From Platycnemis pennipes (lineage: Eukaryota > Arthropoda > Insecta > Odonata > Platycnemididae), in the NCBI GenBank assembly GCA_933228895.1, contig OW121852.1:55160872-55224871 (forward strand): a DNA stretch of 64,000 bases. Direction: 5' to 3'. The translations under genes and the position numbers were made by a program. Of this stretch, positions 18,295-34,830 are shown piece by piece. The first letter of the stretch is position 1, and each line of letters starts with the position of its first letter. The notes under the pieces are model-generated. The model searched no databases, had not been told where the DNA came from, and worked only from the letters and a program-made list of their open reading frames with translations.

Positions 18295-21200
18295 TAGTGA
18301 TGGACGGATCCAGGTTTTTTGTTGGATCCGGATCCTTGCTTGGGTTTCGGATCTTTATCTCGGTTTCGGATCCTTAGTTTCAGATACTTGATTCTGAATT
18401 TCATTCATTTTCTAATCCTAGATTTTTGGTAAATATATAAATACAGCAACAATATAATTACCAAAAAACAAGTAATTTTACTGTAGAAAAAATCAACTTC
18501 CTATCATCTATGTGGATAATATTTCCCTGGATCAAGATTTATGGATGCAATAACTATATTTTAATACTTCTAATATAAAGATCACCTTCCTTATCACATA
18601 CTCATCAATAAATACATTTTTGAAACCTGTACAACTATTCTTTATAGCGCAGTTAAAAGAACCCACACAGCACCCACAAAATTTATACCGTATAAAATAT
18701 GCATAAATGGATTGGTAAAAATAGTAAATAATATTCCGTCTATTATATACATATTATTAGAATAATATGCGCGCACTGCAAATGATATGTAAATATTATA
18801 CCATCTAAGACTGTGAATTATAGGCGCATAATATGTGCATATTTTTTGAATAGACTACAATCGATGTCTTACAAATAAGATCGACTTCGACCATCTCGAA
18901 AATCAAAATGGCAGTCATGTTGATAAGCCGGAAGCGCGAGAAAGAACTAGCTCCTCCAATATTTACGTTTTCTGGTAATTTGGGATCGTAGAAGCTTAAT
19001 TTTAATTCTAATGGACAGTTAAGTTACGGTGAGTACCTAAATGATTGTTATGACCAGTGATTGCGTTGAAGATTATTTACGAGTTCGTCATTTTTTCATC
19101 TGCCTTCCATGCTGATTTTTTGAATTTCTGCCAATTGACTCTAATTATAATATTTCAGGCACATACAGTCTTTAACAAATTGGGACATTAGGAATGATCC
19201 AACGACAATTCAGATCATCATTCAACTATTTGATAAACGTGAAAAGTTTTGTGTGTGTTATAACAGTGCAGTGACTCTCGATGATATTTGAACGAACCAA
19301 CTGTTGGAAAAATATAGTTTCAATTTTTAGAAGAGCGTTGTTTTTTAAAAAAAAAGGCTGGTTTTTGTACACCCAGATGAACAATTTACAATTAAATGTT
19401 ATGGAAAATCAAAATTGATCGCTACTTTTATTCACATGCAATGTATACAACACATCAATGGTAGGTATAAATTGTACATAAAGTGTGCATATATCTCGTA
19501 TAATTTTCTCATAAATTGCGTATATATTCGCATAATATGCAAACATTATGCCATACCATTCAGAGCATATATTTTGCATATTATGCGCATATATCGCAAT
19601 TTATGGGGACATTATACCATTTATATGCACATTTTATGTACATATTATGCACATGTTATACCATTGATGTGGCATAATATTCGCATAATATTTTAATATT
19701 ATGTGCATATTATTCACTTTGTGCTGTGTGGGAAACATTATCTTCCAATTATAAATCAAATTATTTTCCAATTATTAATCAAATCCTTGAATGCTTTCAA
19801 ATTCTTTTTTTGAACACAAAAACATTTTAATGCGGCCAAGAGACCAAGCCCATTTATAGAATATCCGGGGATTCCATTTTTAAGAGGAAAAAATTATTAT
19901 AGAATATTTCAAGCTGGTAAACTAGTAATTTTGCAATGTCTTATTAATAATCACCTTTAAAACGAAATTTGAGAATTTTATACTCCTAAGGAGAGGTTGT
20001 ATACCTCTGATCTTGAAATGAGATTAGCCTTTTTTCATGCTACTAGAAGCAAAATTTAAAAAAGTCTCGGATTTTTTCTCCATTCTCGGGTTTGCAAGAA
20101 AAAAGTAGAATGACATGTGGGGAGCATTTCTCCAAAATCAGGTAGGCCAACAATAGCAGAGTGGGATAGTGGACTGCAGGTAATGAAGTTCAATTCTTAT
20201 CGTTGTTTAAAATTTTTCTTTCAGCCATTGAATCAAAAACTTTAGCATCCTTCTCATCATCCTTCATTTCCAACCTTTGTGTATAGATACTGACTTTATT
20301 GTACTTCTATTGTTTCAACTAGATTTACAAATGCGTCACTCAATAATACATGGTAAAGTTAACGTAATGATTCCACGATTTAATTCTGCAATAAAAATTT
20401 TTCCAATCATATCACTAACACCAAATTTTATTATGTTTTTGACTTATAAATTGACATGAAATTTCTGATAATCTACTTTTTTTTAACTGCCTATTTGCAT
20501 TACCCTAGGAATACAGCATGGCCTGTATTCCTAGGCAGTGTTAAGGATCGAACTCGCGACCGGCAGTACACTATGGTCCCCATTTTTAACGACCACGCTA
20601 TCATAGGTTCACGGGAATCTGGCGAATGTAGGCAACCCGCGTGACACTAAGCTTTATTTTTTTCTCGCGCATCCGAGTCTATGGAGAAAAAAAGTCAAGA
20701 CGAATATTTTTTTATTTTGTTTTAGTGGCATGGAAAAAATCTTCTTCTCATTTCGTGACCGATGTTACACAACCTCTCCTTGTCAGTTTCTACTATACGT
20801 ACATTCCATTCGCGGGGCGTATCGACCACTAAGCCGCGAAATTTTAAAATCTCCGATCTGGATCTGAATTTTTACTGTCCTTGGATATGATTTCAGTAGC
20901 GAATGAAATGAAAGACATGTGGATCCAACCCGACCATCCTTATTTATTAATATTACATTTGTAAATCTAATTTAAACAACAAAAGTATAATAAAGTGAGC
21001 ATTCAGATGTAATGGTTTGAAATTGAAGATGATAACATTTTCGATGCAATGACTGAAGAAAAAAATTAAATTGCGATAGGGATCGAACTTCGCACAGTAC
21101 ACTAGCTCTCGTTGTCCGCCTGATCCCAGCGAATGTAGGCTACCCGCGTGACATCCTATATATTTTTTCACCCCGATACCGGGGTAATGGGGAAAAAGTC

Positions 21201-21457
21201 AATTTCTTTATTTTGCTTCTAGTTGTACATGAACATTTTCATCTAATTTCGTGACCTGAGTTACACATCCTCTTCTTCTCAATATCTACCGCACCTACAT
21301 TCCATTCACGGGGCGCTTCGATCGCTAAGCCGCGAAAATTTAAAATATACGATCCGGATCCGATATTGCTCCGTGTCTTTGGATCCGAATCCGGAACCTA
21401 GTAAAATGAAAGATCTGCGTATCTTTGGATCCGACGGATCCGATACAGCCATCACTA
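18295..21457. mobile_element. hAT-type composite element with 8-bp TSD GTTCCTAG
   Basis: TAGTGATGG starts the element and CCATCACTA ends it, with GTTCCTAG duplicated outside (18287-18294 and 21458-21465): an exact 8-bp target duplication, as hAT elements make. Subterminal GGATCC/GGATCT repeats are dense at both ends. The interior has no transposase; it is a patchwork of inverted blocks from the same family (for example 20230-20340 against 20950-21075) plus a nested transposon at 18662-19732. A perfect 13-bp hairpin (CCTAGGAATACAG) at 20504-20535 may mark an internal junction. Confidence 0.85.
18662..19732. mobile_element. Nested element with CCCACACAGCAC terminal repeats
   Basis: CCCACACAGCAC (18662-18673) and GTGCTGTGTGGG (19721-19732) are a perfect 12-bp inverted pair inside the hAT composite. 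The ends are filled with AT-rich TATGCGCATA-type palindromic motifs. The centre (about 18860-19040) is different: more GC-rich, with an ATG at 18908 opening a 28-codon frame and a GGTGAGT donor-like site near 19028, which looks like a first exon with promoter. No transposase is recognised. Confidence 0.7.
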
Positions 21458-21465
21458 GTTCCTAG

Positions 21466-22391
21466 GCTTTCACGGAATTACTGTTATAATAATAATTCTA
21501 CGTTTATTTTGATCAAAGTCCATTTGAATGATAAACTAAAATAAAAGATAATTTATAAAATATGCTAAATTACAGTCAGTAAAATTCCACAATAAAGTAC
21601 CAAAAAAGGATCACTCATAATAGCTTACACAAATAAAAGAAAGATGGATAACAGTCATGTATCATAGAACAAAAGGTTAGCGAAGACGTACTTTGAGAAA
21701 TCAGAAATGAACTATCCATAAAAGCATTGAAAATCATAATTTTATTAAAGAGAATTCATGAAGTCCATAAACAAAAAGCAAAATATTTCATTTCAACTTA
21801 GCTAAAAACTTAGAAAACATTTATTAAAAATAAATGAGTAACTATACATAAATTTGCATTTGACAGTTAAATTCAAATTTCAATTGCACTTAGAATTCTG
21901 CAGGCTACGGTGTTATGACAGATATGGCCTCTTGTTATGACTGACTGAACTCCATATGCTTTTCACTATACAATCAACAATTGCAAAAAAAATCAGTGGT
22001 TATTATGATACATTGTGCTATAAGACATTGTTACTGTAAACTCAATTGGCAAAAATAGCACAATTATTTAAATAATGACTAGACTAGGAGAAAATACATT
22101 GTTTTACAAATATGAGGTAAAATGTTGGCAAACAACAATCCCACACATGAAAATATAAACTCCTTCAAACATTTGATAATGTTTTATAACATGTTTATCA
22201 AAAAAAGGACCACATCCGAATGACCTGACATAGCATAGCTTAACTGCCTTATGTGCGAAGAGCCCTAAGCATGAAAATATTATGAGAAAATTGCCTACAA
22301 CAAGAATTAAAGGAAATAATAGCACAATTATCGTAGCCTTAAAAAGACAATGAAGTAGTTATTTCTCAAAAAAGTTAATAATGATGTAATA
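21466..22391. other. Intron sequence, no recognised feature
   Basis: AT-rich intron between the hAT composite and a pogo-like repeat. Nothing structured is seen. Confidence 0.45.
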
Positions 22392-22720
22392 CACTGGAAG
22401 CTCGGTATAACGAGTGCTCACAATGGCTGGGAAATTACTCTCTATAGCGAGTGCTTGTTATATCCAATGATGATGAATGAAGCCTCCCAATTCCCACAGT
22501 TGTTCTTACTTTGCATTTTTATTTCATTTCTATGCTATTGGAAAAAATTGGAAGAGCCATTTTCATGCACAATTGCAAATTTATCGATGATTTTGCAAAT
22601 TAAATCTTCCAAAATATAATTTACGCTTTGCTGAAGTCTTCAAGTGTTAACCAGTACGTCCATTGGCTGGGAAAGTTGTCGAAATGATTTACCACAATAT
22701 GGCATTTTTCAGCACTCGAA
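22392..22720. repeat. pogo-like repeat, left end, copy 1
   Basis: After a TA the sequence begins CACTGGAAGCTCGGTATAACGAG, then GAAATTACTC and TATAGCGAGTGCTTGTTATA. The same 330 bases occur at 31498-31685 plus 34693-34830, interrupted there by an insertion. A terminus starting CA(G/C)TGGAAGCTCGG next to TA fits a pogo/Tigger-type element. The right end was not found; similarity beyond 22720 is patchy. Confidence 0.6.
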
Positions 22721-25026
<2,306 letters not shown>

Positions 25027-25452
25027 TCAAGTGTCTCTGGAAGAAGAAGGTAAAATACTGAAGAGGGATAAAAACTAAATAAAGCAGAGATAGCTGCAGT
25101 CCTCAGGAGATGTATTATTTTTTAAGAAAAGCAAAATCAAGGTATTATTAACCACATTCCTTCCAAGCAAGCGAATAGCAATTCTATTTGCTTAGACCAA
25201 TAAAATATCACATGGTGAACTATCATCATGTCACGAATACTGAAACCCTTTTCACAAAACATATTTTCAACTCCTTCAGCATTTATTACTTCCGTCATTT
25301 TGCAACTATGAAACCCCAAATTACAAACCAATGATCCCATCTATAATTTCTTTGAGGGCAATGTGATAAATAAATTATTATAAGACTATGAAAAGTAAAT
25401 AGTGGGATGCATTAAAACTGAGTTCAAGTATTCCTTTCACCATGGAACATTA

Positions 25453-25680
<228 letters not shown>

Positions 25681-26544
25681 CTAAACAGATAATACATATA
25701 CTTTAACACATACAACTGCGCAACTCTAGGAAGTGACTGAATGAGGACAAAAAATTAATGGAGTGACTAAGCACATGCACTCCATTTATTGCGTTTTCTG
25801 CGAGTTTTCCACCCAGCCATAGAATAAATAGGATCCCTTTCTTCTCCTAGACCTTTAGAGCTGTTTAACCCTCTCCGTCATAAACCGCCCAAAACCGCCC
25901 GGCGGAGAAGTCTCCGCTACGAACGAAATTTAAATACCCTTTTTCCCCAGGAGTAGACCTATTTTTTTGCGAGATGAGAGGCATGCGGACATTGCTTCAT
26001 TTAACTTTGAATAACTATGTATGTAATTGAGTACTGTGTTTCAAATTTTGAAAATATTTTTATCAAATGTAAATACTGTGAAAATTAATCGTCTTACCTT
26101 TGTGTGTATTTAATTTCCTACTTCCACTCCCTTTTCTTGGTGATATTGGAGAAAACATCCCACTCTGCATAGTGGTAAATCGCAGCTGTTGCACTTAAAG
26201 GTTGTTTCTATTCTCCGCCCAGCAGTGGTTCTTCTTTTGTTTGAGTTGCAGTAAGCGCACACCTTCTTTCTTCCGTCAATCTTGGCTAAACAATGTAGCG
26301 CTCTATGTGGACTAGCGGCCATGGGTAAATTTCGTTTACGGCCTGTCAATATGCGGGAGGTGAAATTACCGATCATCTGCCTATATAGGGCTAAACGGAA
26401 GTCCTTTTGCGTTACCCCGTGCTTAGTTTTTGGCGGAGAATTAGTTTCTTCATACAGAATATAGCTGTTAACTATGGCCGTATTAACCACAAAGGCAAAT
26501 AAGTACTTCTTTGGATGGTTATTGACCACTTTTTTAATATCTGG

Positions 26545-26718
26545 GTTAATTTATGGAGGTTTGGTCGTCTTTTTTTAAGAAATTCAACTTCCTTTTCTTG
26601 CCAACGTTTCGCCTTTTAATTAAGGCTTCGTCAGGGCTCAAGGATTAACTTTTTTACTGTGACAATGGAAGGAAGTTGAATTTCTTAAAAAAAGACGACC
26701 AAACCTCCATAAATTAAC
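26545..26718 (-). mobile_element. Hairpin element with perfect 50-bp arms and a hammerhead core
   Basis: The first and last 50 bases (26545-26594, 26669-26718) are exact inverted copies, beginning GTTAATTTATGGAGG. The 74-bp loop holds a hammerhead core on the minus strand. The insertion lies inside the piggyBac transposase. GAAGTACTTATTTGC (minus strand) occurs at both sides, at 26719-26733 and again at 26495-26509 after 35 bases of extra sequence, so the target was duplicated. The perfect arms suggest a recent insertion. Relation to PLE terminal repeats is inferred from the core. Confidence 0.8.
26606..26634 (-). ncRNA. Hammerhead ribozyme core, perfect consensus
   Basis: On the minus strand CTGACGA (26634-26628) and GAAAC (26610-26606) flank a 5-bp stem II, GCCTT against AAGGC with a 6-base AATTAA loop. 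Both core strands match the hammerhead consensus exactly, and GTTGGC follows the core, as in PLE-type hammerheads. Stems I and III cannot be settled by eye, so self-cleavage is possible but not shown. Confidence 0.7.
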
Positions 26719-28678
26719 GCAAATAAGTACTTCCACCACTTTTTCGTTTTCCTCCCCAAGTCGTAGTAGCACCTTCTCTGATCAGCTCTGTCAACGCCAC
26801 CCATATATTTAGTATATAAAGCAATTGACTCAGGACAGGAGACCGTAATTTGCTTGTTCCCTATCCCTGTTTTTCTTGGGACGTTCATGTACCTTCTTGG
26901 GTCGGAATTCGTTTGCAGAATACATATATCACGATTGTCGTGCCAAACTGTTGCTGTCACCTAACCACATTGTAAGCTTTTACTTTCACCTCTTTTGAGT
27001 ATAAGTTTCTTTGGATTTTTCAACTCTGCAGGCCATTCCCTACGATACGGTCTAGTTGTAGCGCATGCGTAAGTGTTATTCACTAGTAACAAATTCATGA
27101 GTGTAACACTTGAAAAAAAACTATTGATGTACACGTGATGTTTTTTGCCTAAATAGTTTCCTAGCAAATTCATAACTACTTGCGTTCCAAGTAACATTTC
27201 ACAGTTTCTTTTATCCTTTTTTCCTAAGTAGACATTTCCACGAAGGACATAACCATGGCAGCTCGCAAACACCCAAATTTTAAAAGCCCACTTCGTTGGC
27301 TTTCCTCGGATATATTGTTTTATGAAATGACGTCCTTTAAAAGCAACCATTGCCTCGTCAACACTTAGCTCTCGTCCTGGTCGATACTTTGTATGGAATG
27401 TATCCATTACATCAAGAGCCATTCTTATTTTCTGCAGCACATCAAAACCCTCTTCTCCCTGCTTTTTCTCCTGCGCTATGTCACTTATGTGAAAATATTT
27501 CGATATTTTTGAATACCTTCCAAATGTCATGCAATTGCGAACTACTGAACAATCAATATCTTGACTATGCCAATAATCCCTACTTTCAGGTAAATCAAAA
27601 ATACCCATGTATATGAGCACTCCGATGTATGCTACAACTTTGCTATAGGTAACATCTACCCAGTCTTTATCGACCTTCCCTGTGGAAAGTTGGATATATT
27701 CTGCGTATATATTTGTATTCTCGACAATACGCTCAAAAAAACTTTCACCTCCTAGCATGTATTTTAGGAAGGAAAATTCGTCGTCGCCTACCGCCAGGTT
27801 ATGTATAGGTCCACAATCTTCTTTGAAATCCTCTGGTGCTGAATAAATTAGCATATCCCTCCATGTGTCTTGCAACGGTGAAGTAACTGGGATATTACTT
27901 GTAGATGGAGAAATTTCATCTTCTAAACCGAATTCACTCGAATTATCACTATCACTTTCTTCTCCGCCTACACTTATGGAACTAGAGCTATCTGAATCAC
28001 TAGACAAATCTCTGATCACTTCCTCTGCTATGGCATCCTCACTCAAAGAAGTCATGGTTAGAACTGGGCGGCGTATGGGAAAATATTTTTCTTTTTCGCT
28101 TGGGCTCTGACTCAGCTTCTCACCATGTGGGATAAGATATGTTGTATCAGTTAGTGCCCGTGACCACACAAGGAGAAATATTATTTTGTGATACTGAAGC
28201 CAACCCTAAACGAGCGAAAAAGACGTATGGAGATTTCAGCTCTCAGTTGCGTCCTGCGGAGGGCGAAGACTATAATATGCTTCATTCATCGCCTATCTTC
28301 GAACATGGGCCACCCTAAAAGGACCCTCGGTCAGAGACCATTCTTTCATCACTTCCCCAAAGATGACATGCCGTCCGAGAGGCCCAAGCTAGACCATTCG
28401 ACCCTTCGAGCAATTAGGCGTATTGTGACAGATTTATGGGGTTCTGTTTCATCTGCGTGAGAGAGAAGATAAGAAAATGCGTGCGTAAGCGAGGATAAAC
28501 ACCCTCAAGATGAAGCAGATGCCTATGAGGCTCAAAAGATCCTTCGGAACACAGCTCCGCAGGTCGGGCGGTTTCGGGCGGGTTATGCAGGAGGGCGTTT
28601 AAAACGGCCGGGCAGTTCTGGGCGGCTTGTGACGGAGCGCAAAATGAGGCATTTAAACTTCGATAGGGAGAGGGTTAA

Positions 28679-31293
<2,615 letters not shown>

Positions 31294-31497
31294 TTATTTA
31301 AAGAAAGGTAGAGCTCTCTATGTTAATTCCTGCTAATCACCTAAAACCAACATACAATCAAGGAATGGTTGAGCAGGAAAAGCATAAATAATGTCAAGGA
31401 TAGAAAAAACCATTATGTGCTTTATATCTATATGGATCTCTTACAGTCAGCAAGAGTCTCTTTCCCATACAATCACAGGATGGAGATATAATAAGTA

Positions 31498-31685
31498 CAG
31501 TGGAAGCTCGGTATATCGAGTGCTCTCAATGGCTGGGAAATCACTCGCTATAGCGAGCGCTTGTTATATTCGAAGGTGATGTATTAAGCCTCTCAATTCC
31601 CACAGTTGCTCTTACTTTCCGTTTTTCTTTCATTACCATGCTATTAGAAACAGATAGAAGGGCCATTTTCGAGCACAATTGCATA
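31498..31685. repeat. pogo-like repeat, left end, copy 2 (first part)
   Basis: Starts CAGTGGAAGCTCGGTATA next to a TA at 31496-31497 and matches 22392-22580. It is interrupted at 31685 by the pogo-like element 31686-34692 and resumes at 34693. Confidence 0.65.
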
Positions 31686-31962
31686 CAGTAGAACCTCTTT
31701 TTTACGAACCTCTAATTTACGAAATGACACCAATTTACGAAGCATTCCGCCGGTCCCGATCTTTGTATATAGGAAAACCATATAAAATGACCTCTATTTT
31801 ACGAAACCTCGATTTTATTGATTTACGAAGTGAGAGGCCGGTCCCTAGGAGTGATTGACTTCGGTTTTACGAAGTTTTTGAAATGATTTTGTAGCACTAA
31901 ACTCAGTACAATGGAATAACGATCGCCTTATACCACGACAGGAGCAGCTGAAGTCAGATAGG

Positions 31963-33057
31963 TAGAGATCCGTGAAATTCGCGAGACGCGATATCGCGAA
32001 ATAACGCGAAATATCGCGAAATCGGGAAAAAAAACGAAATTTCGCCTTTTTCACCTGAATTAGCGAAAAAATCACATGTAATGAGTAATAATCGATTAAA
32101 GTCTAAGCATTCATTGTTTACCGCGAAATATCGCGAAAGCGGGAAATAAAACGAAATTTCGTCTTTTTCGCGATTTTTACGTGAATTAGCGAAAAAATCA
32201 CATGTAAAGAGTCATAATCGATTAATCTCTAAGCCTTCATTGTTTAACGCTGATGACGTTCATTCGCTCTATCTCATTACGATTCAAAGGTCAATTGGCT
32301 TGTTTTGTCTCGCGCATATCGCATTCGCGTAATACCGCGCACTGTAGTGTTGTCTCCGCCGGAATTTGCCGTTAAATTAATCACCGCCTCTCTCTTCGAT
32401 TCACATTTATCAATCCTGAAATTCTCGGAAATATCTAGAATGATGCGCTTTCTCTCCTGAAGAATTAGATATTCTGAATCAATAATGTGCTGAACACGGC
32501 CGCGGAAGAGCGGAAATATAAGCTCACGCGCCCGGCACGCGTCAATGCCGAGCAGTAATTCCGGTGACTCACCGCGACGCAGTAGACAGCGTAATTGGAT
32601 AACTTGTTGCAGGAAAACCTTAACTGTGGGCCTAATGTAACAATTTTGTAGACTTAAACACGGCCGCTGGCCGGGAACGGAAGCGCTAGCAGTTGAGGCA
32701 AGGGGGGAAGTAACAGAAAAGATAGGAGGAGAGGGGGTGCTACTTATTGGCGGTTGATCGTCGGATATTCGGCGCTCCACTGAGCTTCAATGCAAAAAAA
32801 AATCATTTAGACACACCCCCAGTTCAAGTTTCCTTGTTTCCGATTGTGTTTAGTTATGCGTGCTTCTTTCACTGCCTTTCTTGTTATGTAAAATGCTTAA
32901 TAAAAGTATAAGCATTCACAAAATGTGTACCAAACGCCTAGAAATGCGCAAAAATTGTAACATTATAATAACACCGCCAAGATTTTCTATAACACCGAAA
33001 TCACATAGTTTTAAAACGAATTTTAGCAAAAAATAAAACCACTTTCACGGACCTCTA
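31963..33057. mobile_element. hAT-type element nested in the pogo-like element
   Basis: TAGAGATCCGTGAAA starts it and TTTCACGGACCTCTA ends it. CAGATAGG is duplicated exactly outside (31955-31962, 33058-33065), an 8-bp target site. The left end has two tandem copies of a block rich in ATATCGCGAAAT (about 31975-32110 and 32115-32250). No BED finger or hAT dimerisation motif is seen. The interior contains a CpG-rich open frame on the minus strand. Confidence 0.88.
32277..32780 (-). other. Open frame of unknown origin inside the hAT element (possible captured exon)
   Basis: A 168-codon frame lacks an ATG at its start. Upstream on the minus strand are a T-rich tract and AAGCTCAG just before TGGAGCGCC, which looks like a 3' splice site. 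It encodes a Ser/Pro-rich N-terminus (ISSTPSPPIFSVTSP) and a region with VKVFLQQVIQLRCLLRRG and EYLILQERKRIILDIS. I do not recognise the protein and it lacks transposase motifs. Its CpG and GC content stand out against the AT-rich surroundings. It may be a host fragment picked up by the transposon, or chance. Confidence 0.35.
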
Positions 33058-34692
33058 CAGATAGGTCATGTTGAGAAGGCCCTCGGTCCAAGTATTTCAT
33101 ACGGGAAAATGTGGAAAAATCGATTCAGCATAGTGCTTTTTGAAGTGCTTAAACTGTAGCAAAAATCCCAGAGATTGATCATCCAAATCGCAATTCAATC
33201 CTGATTATATGATCCAAGGAAAAACATGGCACGACGCCTACTTCTCGAAAACAATGCCCCAGTTCATAAAATAATCGGATTAGTGCTTGGTAATTTCTAT
33301 TCCTTTTCTATCATTTTGTGTATTGCGAATACCTAACTCGTCGTCACAAAGGATCCATATTTTCTCTGGAATTATTTAAAATTAGCTTTAAGGTAGCCAC
33401 TGCAACCCAAATTCAGATCTTACTTCAGCCTTTCACTTGAAAATAGCATTCCCGTAGGAAGTTCTTTGCTGCAGCTGTCGTGGAGCTTAGTTTCATTAAA
33501 AAATACTAATTTTGCAATAATAAATTACATATATTCAAATATTGATGCAATTTGATTATTTAATTTTTCATTTGAAGTGTTTTACGTCGTTAGGTAAGAA
33601 TTTGCAATCGCGACTTTGAGTTCGCGATCGCTTTCTGTAGCCGCGAGTAAATAGTTCTTGCAAATCACCGCCAGATGTCAGCACTGTAGAACGCATATTA
33701 TAAAAGACGGGAATTTCAAATTTACTCGACTCAAGTTCTAAAATTGACTTAAATCAGCTGCGAATTATTATTAAATGTATTTCAAACAATACGCTTTCTT
33801 CAAAAAAGGCATTTTCTGGTCTTTTCACGGAAATATACTGGGTCAGTGGGAACTTTGTTTTGAAATTTCCTAGTTAAAATGTATCCCTGGCTTTCCCATA
33901 TTAAAATGGCTTCTTTAAACACAAATCGACTAGCACTAAATATACCCCTTTCGTCAATTAATGTATAACTGCATATGCTTAAAATACTCCGCGGGATGAG
34001 TTAATTCTCTTATTCCCCTTATTTTGAGATCTACCAACTGAACAGCTACAAGAACTTAATTCAGTTGCAGCAGCCAAGTTCATACCATCATAAATTTATA
34101 GAAAAATATTCACCTGTTTTTTTTAATTCATGGCTGATTCATTCTCTTTTAATAAAGTGAGTCTCCTAGCCTTAGGAATAACGCCTAAGCTATACAGCAA
34201 ATCAATACAATTGAGGTGTAATTTTTAAATCCTTTCAATTTCTTGCAAATACACTGCACACAGAGAATTTCATGTAATGTCTGTTTTTTCCCAGAATGAG
34301 CAGATGACTATTATTTATTATAGTAATTAGTTTGATTTCAATCCAAACATAACTATTTGACAAGTGCAGCATAATGTTTAATTGCATTTAAAGTATACTC
34401 GCATTCTTGTCACCAGAGTTTTAGTAGATGTACATTTGTCGCCTCTATATATATATATTATAATGTGCAAGATGTGCCTCCATGTACATTGCTCCATGCT
34501 GTGCAAGGTGTTGCCAGAGCATAGGACACCGCAAAAACTATTTCCTACTATTGGAGATCAGCTGGTTTTGGTGACACATCAGTTTCGGAGACAGAGGAGT
34601 TAGTGGAAGATAACCTCCAATTTACAAACCCTCTGATTTACAAAGCTCAAATTTTTGGGTCCCTTCAACTTCATAAAATAGAGGTTCTACTG

Positions 34693-34830
34693 TATTTATC
34701 ATTTATTTTGCAAATTAAATCTTCCATTTCAATAATTTATGATTTGCTGAAGCATTCGAGTGTTAACCAGTACGTCCAATGGTTAGGAAATTTGCCACAA
34801 TGATTCGCAGAAATAGAGAATTTTTCACTG
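34693..34830. repeat. pogo-like repeat, copy 2 (second part)
   Basis: Continues copy 2 after the insertion and matches 22586-22720 (for example TTTTGCAAATTAAATCTTCCA and GTGTTAACCAGTACGTCCA). Confidence 0.65.

Larger units (their letters stand above)
26112..28055 (-). pseudogene. piggyBac transposase (PGBD-type), inactivated
   Basis: The likely start is the ATG at 28055-28053 (MTSLSEDAIAEEV); the frame is open further upstream to 28169. An acidic serine-rich N-terminus is followed by the DDE_Tnp_1_7 domain: first Asp in SVDEAMVAFKGRH, third in YMGGVDRADQ. The second catalytic Asp is lost: the usual DNFF is NSFF in VYINSFFSS. An in-frame TAG follows SLQCG at 26963-26961, and a hairpin element splits KWWKYLFA at 26718-26545. 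After it the frame resumes with AFVVNTAIVNSY and a C-terminal cysteine-rich finger (KVCAYCNSNK, FKCNSCDLPLC). Three independent lesions make it dead. Confidence 0.93.
25869..28674 (-). mobile_element. piggyBac-type transposon, decayed
   Basis: TTAA duplications (25865-25868 and 28675-28678) flank CCCTCTCC termini. A longer subterminal inverted pair, CTCCGTCA(T/C)AA(A/G)CCGCCCA, lies immediately inside the left end and about 45 bp inside the right end. The element carries a transposase on the minus strand broken by a stop codon and by a 174-bp hairpin insertion. It fills much of the intron between two repeat III exons. Confidence 0.93.
31686..34692. mobile_element. pogo-like element inserted at TA
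   Basis: CAGTAGAACCTCT starts the element and AGAGGTTCTACTG ends it, with TA on each side (31684-31685, 34693-34694). This terminus is characteristic of pogo/Tigger-type elements. Subterminal TTTACGAA repeats are frequent in the first 250 bp; TTTACAAA near 34620-34640 is their mirror. The insertion point splits a known repeat whose two halves rejoin exactly, so the borders are firm. No pogo transposase is left. A hAT element is nested at 31963-33057; 33066-34600 is unrecognised. Confidence 0.87.

Noticed and set aside
19415..19696. Open frame in the CCCACACAGCAC element
   Set aside because: It is a by-product of repeated AT-rich palindromic motifs without stops, not a protein.
26961..28169. 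piggyBac frame start at 28169
   Set aside because: The frame is open there but begins with GTG; the first ATG at 28055 is the likelier start.
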